Shown here: piece after piece, positions 28,771-40,630 of the stretch
Numbering within the stretch: the stretch's first letter is position 1
Layout: every line of letters begins with the position of its first letter
The notes under the pieces: generated by a model
Seen by the model: only the letters and a program-made list of their open reading frames with translations
Databases searched by the model: none
Told to the model about the DNA's origin: nothing
Assembly: GCA_032718565.1 (NCBI GenBank)
Contig: JAVGVS010000288.1
Location: 402,310-466,309 of the forward strand
Source: Distichodus sexfasciatus
Lineage: Eukaryota; Chordata; Actinopteri; Characiformes; Distichodontidae
Direction of reading: 5' to 3'
DNA: 64,000 nt
Program-made: the position numbers and the translations under genes

Positions 28771-29079
28771 TAAATCTGTGGTAAAAGGCAGCCGCTTAAT
28801 CTTTACCTCCTCACACCATTCAGGTAGTGAATCAGGTTCACATTTCACCATGTGACAAAATGTATTTGTGACAAATAAAGTAAAAATTCATTTCATAATA
28901 CTAAGAAGCACAACATGAACGTCAAATTAACAAAAAAAACCATAGTGTCTGAGAATAAACAAACCACACAGTTATCATAAGAGCTGTTAGGTATTACATT
29001 ATGGTCCTGAATTTGCCAGTCTCATTCATAAAGTGCTACAGATTGGCCATCCATGTCCTGGGAGATAAAAGGCAGGAAG

Positions 29080-29300
29080 CAATATTTGGTCAGCGCTTTG
29101 TTTGATAAGTGTGACCTCGGGTCGTTCCCCAGAAAGCGTTGCATATCAATGGGCTGTAGCAGCAGTGAGGGGCAGCTGGGGTGATTAACACCCCGCCATT
29201 ATCAAGAATGAAGCTGGTCTGTGTGAAGAGTGTCAGAGCAGAGCCCAGATCAGAGATCAGCTCAGCCTCAGTTAGTATGAGCTGACCGTTCAGGGCCGAT
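29080..29300. other. Mixed-composition unique block, possible conserved element
   Basis: The block stands out from its A/T-rich and repeat surroundings by balanced composition and lack of repeats. No coding frame was recognised. Conservation cannot be judged from one sequence. Confidence 0.2.
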
Positions 29301-29503
29301 CCAGATGTTAAATGAATAGGAAGTGTAGTGTAAGGACATCACTGTTAATGAAGCAGCATGTCGTGGATGAAACACATCTCCCTTCTTGGTTGGAAATGAA
29401 GAGACTTAAGGGAGAGTGTGGGAGAGAGGATAGATACAGAACCGATTGAATACACGTATGCAGGAGTTCAACTAATGACTGCTCTGATAGCAGTGTTGCC
29501 TGT

Positions 29504-29506
<3 letters not shown>

Positions 29507-29534
<28 letters not shown>
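29507..29534. repeat. (GT)n microsatellite
   Basis: A pure GT run is visible. A separate CA run lies at 29688-29711. Confidence 0.85.
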
Positions 29535-30039
29535 AGTTTGACGTCCTCTGGGTTCTTCTAACTGGGTAATCCCATTCAGCACATGCTAATGTGAAACCAG
29601 AATCTAATGACCTTCTGCCATGGCTTTCCAACCTAAGCCTACAGCAATCTCTTAGCAACCCTCATGCAGCAACACCACCCCCCACAAGCACACACACACA
29701 CACACACACAACAAGCAACCTATTGTAAGGAGCCTCACTTGTCTTAAAAAAAAGAAGTTAAAACGATCCCTGTACATGCCAACACAAAAAAAGATTCAAG
29801 GCTTTTGGGAAAAGGGTATTTTTATTCAGCTGGAAGAAGAAAAATGCATCACAACTGTTTTGTGGAGGTAGAATCTCACCCCGGCGCAGGGCTTCTACAG
29901 TAAACGTGAGGTGGTGTGTAGGTCTGCCATAACCTAGGGGCAGGTAACACAGCATGAGGGTGTATAATGCAATGCGAGACCAGTCTTGCGATCACGGATT
30001 TGTAAGAAAGCCTCACATTTGTCCGCACCATTATGTGGA

Positions 30040-30210
30040 AGTGTGGTGGTGGCCTAGTGACAGAATACTCTACTATGAGCTAAAAGCCTTACTCTATTCC
30101 ACCTCTAGCACTACCACCATGGACACCAGAGTGAGACGTTTCTTCAACTGTCACTGTAATTAGGAAATGCACTTTTTCTAATTACAGCGGTAACGTAAAT
30201 GTGAATGCAG
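30040..30210 (+). mobile_element. SINE family 2, diverged copy
   Basis: The copy contains 'ggtggtggcctagtgacaga', 'cctctagcactaccaccat' and 'taattaggaaatgcact', in the same order as 43031-43236. Confidence 0.6.
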
Positions 30211-30305
30211 GTGGGTAAAAGAATTTTTTATTGTAACGCAAACATTCATGAGCCTCCAACCTAGCTACAACCCAAATATATTTTTTAATCCAGGCCTGTT
30301 CATAC

Positions 30306-30530
30306 CATTAAATACATTTATTTATGCATTTACTTTCATGGCATTTAGCAGATGCTCTTATCCAGAGGGACTTCCATTTCCTAATTTCAGGGACAGCTTC
30401 CCTGAGAGCAACGTGGGGTTAAAGGTCTTGCTCAGGGATGCAATCATTGTAGTGTCAGAGGTAGGATTCAAACCCATGACCTCTTGGTCCAGAGGTCCAG
30501 AGGTGAGCGTCCTCCCACTAGACCAACACC
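30306..30530 (-). mobile_element. SINE family 2, full-length copy
   Basis: On the minus strand the head reads 'gttggtctagtgggaggac', with a B-box match 'gggtttgaatcc'. The tail is 'gagcatctgctaaatgcca'. The tRNA-like head and the fish-typical tail identify a SINE. Confidence 0.78.
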
Positions 30531-30606
30531 CACTAACGCTCAGTTTTCCTTTCTTATTTCCTTTTTTCCTTGTACCTCTCTATTTTTTTAATCTCAATTT
30601 GAGTCC

Positions 30607-30940
30607 TAGGGTGGCGCAGTGGTTAGCGCTGCTGCCTTACAGCGAGAAGGTCCTGGGTTCAAACCCCGGGGACGGCCGTAGGGCCTTTCTATATGGAGTT
30701 TGCATGTTCTCCCTGTGTCCGCATGGGTTTCCTCCGGGTGCTCTGGTTTCCTCCTGCAGTCCAAAGGCATGCAATATAGGTTAATTGGCGACTTTAAAAT
30801 TGACCCGTAAGGTGTGAATGTGTGTGTGCCCTGTTGTGTGTTGGAGCCTGCCCGGGGTTGTTCCCTGCCTTCTGCCCGTAAGTTCCCGGGATAGGCTCCG
30901 GTCCCCCTGGGATCAAGCAGCTCAGATAATGAATGAAATT
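30607..30940 (+). mobile_element. SINE-like family 3 (GGTGGCGCAGTGGTTAGC head)
   Basis: The head GGTGGCGCAGTGGTTAGC resembles a tRNA A-box region, and 'gggttcaaacccc' at about 30656 matches a B-box. The body contains 'gtttcctccgggtgctc' and 'gggataggctccggtcccc', which are widespread in fish genomes. A single copy is present in the window. Confidence 0.72.
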
Positions 30941-31379
30941 GAGTCCTTGATGTTTGATTGTATTTTTATTTTTATTATCATCATAATTGATTCCATTTTC
31001 TTTTTCTCTCAGATGATAGTAGACTATTAAAATGCTGCAAGAAAACCATGATTTCTGAACTATGATGAGGCAGTTCAGTTAGTTTCTACTGACTGTAGAA
31101 AAGTACAGTTAGTTCCCAAGGTGCTCAAGTGATTCCTCAGATAATGTTTGAGAAGATTTCTCACAGAAGGACTGAAAAGAGTCTGGATTCATGTCTTCCT
31201 CTTCTTACCAGAAGTGGAATTTCTTATCAATGCAATATAACTAGCTAGAGAGCCCTGTGTGAATTAAACACGATCAAGAAATGCAGTATATATGCGAATA
31301 AACAGAACACTCATCTTATATGAGAGCCACATAGAGCCATAAGAACTGTGAGCCTCGGTCGGTGCCCGCATCAGATGCC

Positions 31380-31640
31380 GGCGGTGTTGGAGAGACAGAG
31401 CGGTGGTGTGTGTGTGTGTGTGTGTGGAGGAGTGTGAGAGTCCCGCCGTGGCCCTCGGGCTGCTCACCGGCCAGGACGAGACTAGAGCAGTGAGTGTTGT
31501 CTGGAGCACATGGATATCGATCGGCTCTCCGGCGTCTCTCCTCCCCATCTGTTTGGGTGAGGACCGCGTTCCCCCGTCCCGCTGCTCTTGCCGCCCGTAG
31601 CCATGGAGACCGCTCCATTTATCTGCCTGAATTACAGAAT
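31380..31640. other. CpG-containing unique block with (GT)n
   Basis: The block around a short GT run (about 31404-31425) is rich in CpG compared with its neighbours (for example cccgccgtggccctcgg). It has no recognisable coding frame. It could be a small regulatory region or unmethylated relic. Confidence 0.2.
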
Positions 31641-31835
31641 CCCACAAGTTTGTTAGAGCTGCATAACGGCTGCCATTTTGTTATTGCGGTATCTGGGGGT
31701 TTGGAGGGTTTCGCTTTCATCAGCGAGAACAAAATGGGGAGCTGTGAGCTAATATTGAGGCTTTATCCCAAGCAGCAAACGCATACAATGTAAAATACAA
31801 CTCTGGATTAATAATCTGTCTGTTCCATCCATCTG

Positions 31836-32072
31836 AAAAGTGAGTGAGTATTTGTCATTGTGAACACAGCACAGCACACAGTGCACCACAACCAAATGTG
31901 ACCCTTCCGTGAAGGAGCAGTGGGCAGCCAACAAGGGCTGTGCCCAGGGGGCAGTGCTTGGGGACGGTACCTTGCTCATGAGTACCTCAGTGGTACCTTT
32001 ACCAGCCCTGGATTCGAACCTGCGACCTTCTGAACACGGGGCAAACACCCTACCGTTACGCCACCAACTAAC
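31836..32072 (-). mobile_element. SINE family 1, near full length
   Basis: The minus-strand B-box 'ggttcgaatcc' and body 'aaggtaccgtccccaagcac' are intact. The tRNA-like end abuts the tetranucleotide array that starts at 32074. Confidence 0.8.
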
Positions 32073-32073
32073 C

Positions 32074-32132
<59 letters not shown>

Positions 32133-32196
32133 CCTACCTACCTACCTACCTACCTACCTATGTGTTTTTCATCTGTTCATCCATTCATCTTTGTCC

Positions 32197-32274
<78 letters not shown>

Positions 32275-32275
32275 A
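32074..32275. repeat. Compound (TATC)n-(TACC)n-(TATC)n array (GATA/GATG type)
   Basis: About 14-15 TATC units run into about eight TACC units near 32130-32160. After a 40-bp spacer a second TATC array runs to 32275. The reverse strand reads (GATA)n and (GGTA)n. Confidence 0.9.
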
Positions 32276-32481
32276 GTAATTTCTCCTAAACACATTTCTT
32301 ACAGTAGCCCAACATCTGTAACCTGCTGAGAAAATAATGATTTGACCTTTGTATACTTTACAGTCTCAATTAGCCGTTAGTTCTGTTTGAATCTCAGTTT
32401 CTCGCAAGCAGAGAATTGGGTCCAGACCCCTGTTGCGTGCATCCCTGGCAACTGTGTGTGCGCCCCATGTGTTTCTGTGTA

Positions 32482-32515
<34 letters not shown>

Positions 32516-33059
32516 TGAGAGAAGGGGAGGGAAGGAGGGAGAAAGCGCTAGTGTTGGGATTTTTGATGAGTTCTTTTGGATTCAGATGAAAGACAAGTTC
32601 TGGAGTGAGCGTTTTTTACAGAGGTTCCTGGGCCAAATCTAAAAGCAAGAGTGAGAGAGAAAGAGAATGAGACAGAAACAGAGCGCGGGGGAGGGAGAAA
32701 GAGAGATGAAGGGAGAAGGGAAGATGACATTTTGCCGTGAGACAGACAGAAAACGTTTTTGGGCCGGTTTTGATTAAGTCGCTTTAAGGCCCAGTAGTTT
32801 GGCTCCGACAAAAGGAAGCGAAAAGCTCAATAACTGCAATCAGATCCAGCTAATGAAGTGACACGCAAGGATCTAAAATCCAGTCGGCTTTCCCTAATGC
32901 TGCACATGACACTCTCGTCTCTCGCGTACACACACACTCTGTTTCTATCAATTTAACACTAATCTACACAATACACACAAAGACAGGATCGTATTCACAC
33001 ACACGCTCTCTTTATTTCTTGCGTATATGCAAATATACACACATACCCTTCCGTGCACA

Positions 33060-33200
33060 TACATCCTCTTTTACATGTACACACACACACACACACACAC
33101 ACATATCCATGCACAGTCATCCACATGCACCCTCATTTTGCATAAAAGTCTCTAACACTTATCTTATATAAACACACACACACACACACACAAAGATGTA
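33060..33200. repeat. (CA)n-rich microsatellite cluster
   Basis: CA runs at about 33078-33103 and 33172-33193 sit in a wider region with many 'acacac' words (about 32930-33450). Confidence 0.8.
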
Positions 33201-33479
33201 TAATCATCCACAGTCTACCCTTTACACGCTCATATAGCGCACATAATTCTCCTTTGAACACACACGCGCAGTAACACGCACACATATGCACGTATGCTTC
33301 CCATAATCTACACATGTTGGATTTGTTCTCATGCATGCACAAATAAAGACACACACGCACAGTCATAAAAATCCCTTAAATACAATCATGTTGTAACTCA
33401 CCCCCCTTCCACACGCTCGCACACACCCCTTGCATGCACACACACACGTCTCAGTTTTGATGAGATTTTGAACTAAAAA

Positions 33480-33785
33480 CAACCTTTGGCCCGCGTGCGG
33501 GTGAATCCAGATCAGACTCCCCTGCCTCCCCCACTTTAATTACGCTCGTCTTTGTCTTAATTGCCTCGTCAGGCTCCTCGGTCGTCGTGTACTTTTGTTT
33601 CAGACTCGCTGAAATTTCCTTTCACTCGGTCTGGAATGAAGCCCGGCGCGAGGTTGAGCTCCTCTCCGCATGTTCATTACTCTCATTGTTGTGGCCTTCA
33701 GGAAATGAGAAGGTGACACGTGCGTTAGCAGCCGCTACTTAAGCACTTTAACAACACAATTACAGCCGACAGGTAAAACAGAGGC
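33480..33785. other. Unique block with homeodomain-like motifs, possible conserved non-coding element
   Basis: Between two repeat-rich zones this block has balanced composition, several TAATTA/CTTAATTG-type words and no repeat. It has no open coding frame of note. Calling it a regulatory element is inference. Confidence 0.25.
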
Positions 33786-34121
33786 TCTTATGAAAGGAAC
33801 ATTTAATTACAGTTAGACCACGTCCTAAATGAGCCGTAAACCTTGGCGATGTTTTAATCATGCGATGTGTCAAACAATACACACTTTTTTGACGAGTAAA
33901 TATTAGCGGGGGCATGACGACTGAGTTTTTAACAAATTTCTTAGTCACTACGGTGGCCGAGAGAGCCCGATGCAAATCAAAATAAAAGACGTACTGCAAA
34001 GCAGCAAAACATTTCAAGTTGCACAAGTGATGCACATGCTAACACATTGCAGTTATGAAGACGCTACACAACGTCCGAAAATGCTTTCATCAAAATGACA
34101 ACACATGCACCAAACAACATT

Positions 34122-37100
34122 TATGTGTTGTGTAGATGTGTGTAGTTGTGTGTCTAGGTGTGTGTAGCTGTGTGTTTGGTGGTGTGTAGTTGTGTTTAGG
34201 TGGAGGTGTTGTATATGTGTGTGTAGTTGTGTGTAGCTGTGTGTGTAGCTGTGTGTGTGGTGGTGTGTAGTTGTGTTTTGGTGGGGGTGTTGTATATGTG
34301 TGTGTAGTTGTGTGTAGATGTGTGTGTTGTGGTGGTGTGTAGTTGTGTTTTGGTGGGGGTGTTGTATATGTGTGTGTATGTGTGTAGTTGTGTAGTTGTG
34401 TTTAGGTGGGGGTGTTGTATATGTGTGTGTAGATGTGTGTAATGTGTGTGTTGTGGTGGTGTGTAGTTGTGTTTGGTGGGGGTGTTGTATATGTGTGTGT
34501 ATGTGTGTGTGGTTGTGTAGTTGTGTTTAGGTGGGGGTGTTGTATATGTGTGTAGTTGTGTGTAGTTGTGTGTAGCTGTGTGTGTATGTGTGTGTGTGTG
34601 GTGTGTGGTTGTGTTTAAATTGGGGGTGTTGTATATGTGTGTGTGTAGATGTGTGTGTAGCTGTGTGTGTGGTGGTGTGTAGTTGTGTTTTGGTGGGGGT
34701 GTTGTATATGTGTGTGTAGATGTGTGTAGCTGTGTGTAGTTGTGTTTTGAAGGGGGTGTTGTATATGTGTGTGTAGTTGTGTGTAGATGTGTGTGTTGTG
34801 GTGGTGTGTAGTTGTGTTTTGGTGGGGGTGTTGTATATGTGTGTGTAGATGTGTGTAGCTGTATGTGTGGTGGTGTGTGTGGTTGTGTTTTGGTGGGGGT
34901 GTTGTATATATGTGTGTGTAGTTGTGTGTAGCTATGTGTGTGTTGTGGTGGTGTGTAGTTGTGTTTTGGTGGGGGAGTGTTGTATATGTGTGTGTAGATG
35001 TGTAGTTGTGTGTGTTGTGTTGGTGTGTAGTTGTGTTTAGGTGGGGGTGTTGTATATGTGTGTGTAGCTGTGTGTGTAGCTCTGTGTGTGGTGGTGTGTA
35101 GTTGTGTTTAGGTGGGGGTGTTATATGTGTGTGTAGTTGTGTGTAGATGTGTGTGTTGTGGTGGTGTGTAGTTGTGTTTAGGTGGGGGGTGTGCGTGTGT
35201 GTGTGTAGATGTATGTAGTTGTGTGTGTTGTGGTGGTGTGTGGTTGTGTGTTTAGGTGCAGGGGGTGTTGTATATGTGTGTGTGGCTGTGTGTGTAGCTC
35301 TTATTGTGTGTGGTGGTGTGTAGTTGTGTTTAGGTGGGGGTGTTGTATATGTGTGTGTAGTTGTGTGTAGATGTGTGTGTGTGTGGTGTGTAGTTGTGTT
35401 TAGGTGGGGGTGTTGTATATGTGTGTGTAGCTGTGTGTGTAGCTCTGTGTGTGGTGGTGTGTAGTTGTGTTTAAATTGGGGGTGTTGTATGTGTGTGTAT
35501 GTGTGTGTGTAGATGTGTGTGTGTGTGTGGTGTGTAGTTGTGTTTGGGTGGGGGGTGTTGTATATGTGTGTGTAGATGTGTGTAGATGTGTGTGTGTGTT
35601 GTGGTGTGGTGTGTAGTTGTGTTTGGGTGGGGGTGTTGTATATGTGTGTGTAGTTGTGTGTAGATGTGTGTGTGTGTAGTTGTGTGTGTGTGGTTGTGTT
35701 TAGGTGGGGGTGTTGTTGTTGTATATGTGTGTGTAGTTGTGTGTAGCTGTGTAGTTGTGGTGGTGTGTAGTTGTGTTTAGGTGGGGTGTTGTATATGTGT
35801 GTGTAGATGTGTGTAGCTGTGTGTGTAGCTGTGTGTGTGGTGGTGTGTAGTTGTGTTTTGGTGGGGGTGTTGTATATGTGTGTAGTTGTGTGTAGATGTG
35901 TGTGTTGTGGTGGTGTGTGGCTGTGTGTTTGGTGGTGTGTGGTGTGTTTAGGTGGGTGTTGTATATGTGTGTGTAGTTGTGTGTGTGTAGCTGTGTGTGT
36001 GCTGTGTGTGTGTGGTGGTGTGTAGTTGTGTTTTGGTGGGGGTGTTGTATATGTGTGTGTAGTTGTGTGTGTATGTGTGTAGTTGTGTAGTTGTGTTTAG
36101 GTGGGGGTGTTGTATATGTGTGTGTAGTTGTGTGTAGATGTGTGTGTTGTGGTGGTGTGTAGTTGTGTTTTGGTGGGGGTGTTGTATATGTGTGTGTATG
36201 TGTGTAGTTGTGTAGTTGTGTTTAGGTGGGGGTGTTGTATATGTGTGTGTAGTTGTGTGTAGTTGTGTGTGTAGCTGTGTGTGTAGCTGTGTGTGTGTGT
36301 GGTGTGTAGTTGTGTTTAGGTGGGGTGTTGTATATGTGTGTGTAGATGTGTGTGTAGCTGTGTGTGTGGTGGTGTGTGTAGTTGTGTGTGTTTGGTGGGG
36401 TGTTGTATATGTGTGTGTAGATGTGTGTAGCTGTGTAGTTGTGTTTGAAGGGGTGTTGTATATGTGTGTGTAGTTATTATGTAGATGTGTGTGTTGTGGT
36501 GGTGTGTGGATTGTGTTTTTGGTGGGGGGTGTTGGCATATGTGTGTGTAGATGTGTGTGTGGCTGTATGTGGTGGTGTGTGTGGATTGTGTTTTGGTGGG
36601 GTGTTGTATATGTGTGTAGTTGTGTGTGTAGCTGTATGTGTGTTGTGGTGGTGTGTAGTTGTGTTTTGGTGGGGGTGTTGTATATGTGTGTGTAGATGTG
36701 TGTAGTTGTGTGTGTTGTGGTGGTGTGTAGTTGTGTTTAGGTGGGGGTGTTGTATATGTGTGTGTAGCTGTGTGTGTAGCTGTGTGTGTGGTGGTGTGTA
36801 GCTGTGTTTAGGTGGGGGTGTTGTATATGTGTGTGTAGTTGTGTGTAGATGTGTGTGTTGTGGTGGTGTGTAGTTGTGTTTAGGTGGGGGTGTTGTGTAT
36901 GTGTGTAGATGTATGTAGTTGTGTGTGTTGTGGTGGTGTGTGTGGTTGTGTTTAGGTGGGGTGTTGTATATGTGTGTGTAGCTGTGTGTGTGGCGCTCTG
37001 TGTGGTGGTGTGTGGTTGTGTTTGGGTGGGGGTGTTGTATATGTGTGTGTGTAGTTGTGTGTAGATGTGTGTGTGTGTGGTGTGTAGTTGTGTTTAGGTG

Positions 37101-38868
37101 GGGGTGTTGTATATGTGTGTGTGTAGCTGTGTGTAGCTCTGTGTGTGGTGGTGTGTAGATTGTGTTTTAGGTGGGGGTGTTGTATATGTGTGTGTAGTTG
37201 TGTGTAGATGTGTGTGTGTGTGGTGTGTAGTTGTGTTTAGGTGGGGGTGTTGTATATGTGTGTGTAGATGTGTGTAGATGTGTGTGTTGTGGTGGTGTGT
37301 AGTTGTGTTTAGGTGGGGGTGTTGTATATGTGTGTGTGGTTGTGTGTAGATGTGTGTGTGGTTATTATTGTGTGGTTGTGTTTGGGTGGGGGTGTTGTAT
37401 ATGTGTGTGTAGTTGTGTGTAGCTGTGTGTGTAGTTGTGGTGGTGTGTAGTTGTGTTTAGGTGGGGGTGTTGTATATGTGTGTGTAGATGTGTGTGTAGA
37501 TGTGTGTGTTGTGGTGGTGTGTAGTTGTGTTTGGGTGGGGTGTTGTATATGTGTGTGTAGATGTGTGTAGATGTGTGTGTTGTGGTGAATATGGTTGTGT
37601 TTTAGGTGGGGGTGTTGTATATGTGTGTGTAGATGTGTGTGGTTACGTGTAGATGTGTGTAGTTGTGTGTGTTGTGGTGGTGTGTGTGGTTGTGTGTCTG
37701 GGTGTGTGTGTGGCGCTGTGTGTTGTGGTGGTGTGTGGTTGTGTTTTGGTGTTGTGTATGTGTGTGTAGATGTGTGTAGTTGTGTGTGTTGTGGTGGTGG
37801 TAATGTGGTCATGTGTCTAGGTGTGCGTGGCTGTGTGTTGTGGTGGTGTGTAGTTGTGTTTTGGTGGGGAGTGTTGTATATGTGTGTAGATGTGTGTGTA
37901 GATGTGTGTGTTGTGGTGGTGTGTAGTTGTGTGTTTTGGTGGGGTGTTGTATATGTGTGTGTAGTTGTGTGTAGATGTGTGTAGTTATTAGTATGTGGCT
38001 AGTGTGTGTAGCTGTATGTGTGTTTGTGGTGGTGTGTAGTTGTGTTTTGGTGGAGTGTTGTATATGTGTGTGTGTAGTTGTGTGTGTGTGTATGTGTGTA
38101 TAATAGTTGTGTGTGTGTATGTGTGTATAGTTGTGTGTGTATGTGTGTGGTTATTGTGTAGATGTGTGTGTAGTTGTGTGTGTTGTGGTGGTGTGTGTAG
38201 TTGTGTGTCTGGGTGTGCGTAGCTGTGTGTTGTGGTGGTGTGTAGTTGTGTTTTAGTGGGGGTGTTGTATATGTGTGTGTAGTTGTGTGTAGATGTGTGT
38301 AGTTGTGTGTGTAGCTGTGTGTGTAGCTGTATGTGTGTTGTGGTGGTGTGTAGTTGTGTTTTGGTGGAGGTGTTGTATATGTGTGTGTAGATGTGTAGAT
38401 GTGTGTAGTTGTGTGTGTATGTGTGTATAGTTGTGTGTGTGTATGTGTGTATAGTTGTGTGTGTGTGTGTAGTTGACAGCAGCTGTGTGTAGTTGTGTGT
38501 GTGTGTTGTTGTGGTGGTGTGTGTAGTTGTGTGTCTAGGTGTGCGTAGCTGTGTGTTGTGGTGGTGTGTAGTTGTGTTTTGAAGGGGGTGTTGTATATGT
38601 GTGTGTAGTTGTGTGTAGATGTGTGTGTTGTGGTGGTGTGTGGTTGTGTTTGGGGGGTGTTGTATATGTGTGTGTGGCTGTGTGTGTAGCTGTATGTGTG
38701 TGTGGTGGTGTGTAGTTGTGTTTTTGGTGGAGGGTGTGGTATCGTTTTAAGTAGGTTTGTTTAGGTGTGTGGTTGTGTTGTTTGTGTGTAGTTGTGTGTG
38801 TGTGTGTATGTGTGTATAGTTGTGTGTAGATGTGTGTAGTTGTGTAGATGTGTGTAGTTGTGTGTGAT
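34122..38868. repeat. 4.7-kb G/T-strand minisatellite
   Basis: The + strand is almost all G and T with few A and very few C. Higher-order units centred on GGTGGGGGTGTTGTATATG are followed by variable counts of 'tgtgtagttg', 'tgtgtagatg' and 'tgtgtagctg'. The TTGTATATG core recurs about 50 times by eye count, so units average roughly 90 bp. Unit variants mix T, TT and A/G changes (GTTTAGG, GTTTTGG and GTTTGGG). The open frames in both directions are low-complexity shadows. Confidence 0.9.
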
Positions 38869-39190
38869 GGAAGCCGCTCTCTCTCTCTCTCTCATGCTAA
38901 GCCTCATGCAGTGCTGCTGACTGTAAAGCGGAGTTATGATTTTAGCGGAGGATGCTGTGAGAGTCGAGGACCTGAAGTTAACTATAGATTATACTCCCCA
39001 AGGACGAGGCTGCTCCTGAGAGCACCTCCTCCTCCTCTTCCTCACTCCCTCTTCATCCTCCTCCCTCTTTCTCCTCCCTCTCTCACCTCTCCCTCCCTCT
39101 CCCTCATCTCTTCAGCTCCCCCTGCCTCCTCCATCCCTCCTTATTCAGATCCTCTCTCTCGAAGTATGAGAAAGCAGCACTGCCTGGATC
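38869..39190. other. Pyrimidine-rich flank of the minisatellite
   Basis: A CT run (38878-38894) is followed by mixed sequence and then by a CTCC-rich stretch (39026-39150). No coding frame was recognised. Confidence 0.5.
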
Positions 39191-39938
39191 CCTCTGCACA
39201 ACTAGGTGTTAGAGACAGTGGAAGAGACCCGCAGGCACGTGTGTGTGTGTGTGTGTGATTGAGGCAAGAGAAAGAGGACATCTGCTGATGATGAAACTAG
39301 ACTCTCTGTCCAAACTGTTGGTCTCTTTGTCAGTACTTCCAATTTCAGTTGGGCAAAGAACATCCAGCAACACAAACACTCACACACCACCTCACCTCCA
39401 CAGCCTAAAACGTTCCCCCAACACCTCTGTCCCTCTTCCCTCACAGGAGTCCTGCAAATCTGTGTGCATTTGTGAAAAGCTAAATAAGACCAACTCTGTA
39501 TCGTATTAAAGCCATATGGAAGTCTGTGTGTGTGAGTGTGTGTGTGTGAGAGAGAGTGTGTATGTGAGTGTGTGCTGCAGTGTCAGAGCTGGTGGTGATG
39601 CCCAGGCTGGATCATCCAGGCTAGAGATGAGCTCTGAAAAGCTTCAGCTCCCGTCCAGGCAGCTCTTGGCCACGGAGCCAGGCTGGCACAGCATCGCCAA
39701 TGCCTGCCCTCTCTCCCCCTCTTCCCTCTGTCTCAACCCTTTCTCTTTTTACCCTTTCCCTCTCTCCCCCAAACTCTTGCTCTTCCCACAGCTGTTGAAG
39801 CTTACAGAAAACCATCTGCACACTTCCGTAACAAAAAGTGTCAACCAGCTGATTAGACTTCCGCTCACGCTCCGGCCACGTCCACACCCCTCCTGTGGGA
39901 CAGGACACTAAACATACACACACACACACACACACTAA

Positions 39939-40575
39939 ACTACGTCACACCAGCCACATCGTTCCAATTCCGATTTTTTGCTCAGATCCGGATTCGTCTA
40001 TATTGACAGTTTACATTCATAACTACAAGTGACCCTGTAATGTGAGCATGGGGTCCACTCAGGAAACGTCACGCATGCACTTACAGTGATACATTTTTAC
40101 ACAAGTCAACTTCGTCTCACCAACAACTCGCGATCATATCTGTGGGGCGACTCATGGCATTAAAATGGGCGTTAGTAGCTCACGCATGTATCGCACTTGC
40201 TCTGGAGGGCGAGCAAACAGTGAATCAACTATTACATGAGCAGAGTCGAAAGCGGAGAAAAAAGTCAAGCTGGCTTTTCTGTTATATGACTCTCCTCCAT
40301 TTTACCTTCCAGCGGCTGCGGTGCAGGCTGATGATGTCGCGCATGCGGCGTATAAGCAAAAACCACGTGAATTCCGATCTGACGTTCACATTCAGGTGCA
40401 TGGCATGGCGTCGGGATACGTATCGGATTTAGTACCACATATGAAAGTGACACAAATCCGATTTGAAAAGATCAGATTTGCGTGTCCACACAGCCCTGAA
40501 AAGATCAGATCTGTGTCACATTAAGGCAAAAAATCCGATTTGAGTCACTTCAGCATGGCAGTGTGAACGTAGCCA
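39939..40575. mobile_element. Inverted-repeat element with CTACGTTCACAC ends
   Basis: The left end 'ctacgtcacaccagcca' and the right end, inverted ('ctacgttcacactgcca'), match with small gaps. Both are followed by 'aatccgattttttgc'-type sequence. The interior has repeated 'gatccgatt/agatca' words and no coding capacity. This is a MITE type common in fish. No target duplication was resolved, so the ends are approximate. Confidence 0.65.
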
Positions 40576-40630
40576 TAGAGTCTCATCCTTGCTATCTTTG
40601 TGAAGTCCTTCCATTAAATTCCATAATGAG

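Noticed and set aside
34849..38222. Many Cys/Val-rich and His/Thr-rich open frames in both directions
   Set aside because: They are translations of the G/T minisatellite and have no start context, family or complexity expected of a protein.
34122..38868. Regular repeats considered as a CRISPR-like array
   Set aside because: There are no unique spacers, units vary in length, and the context is a vertebrate genome.
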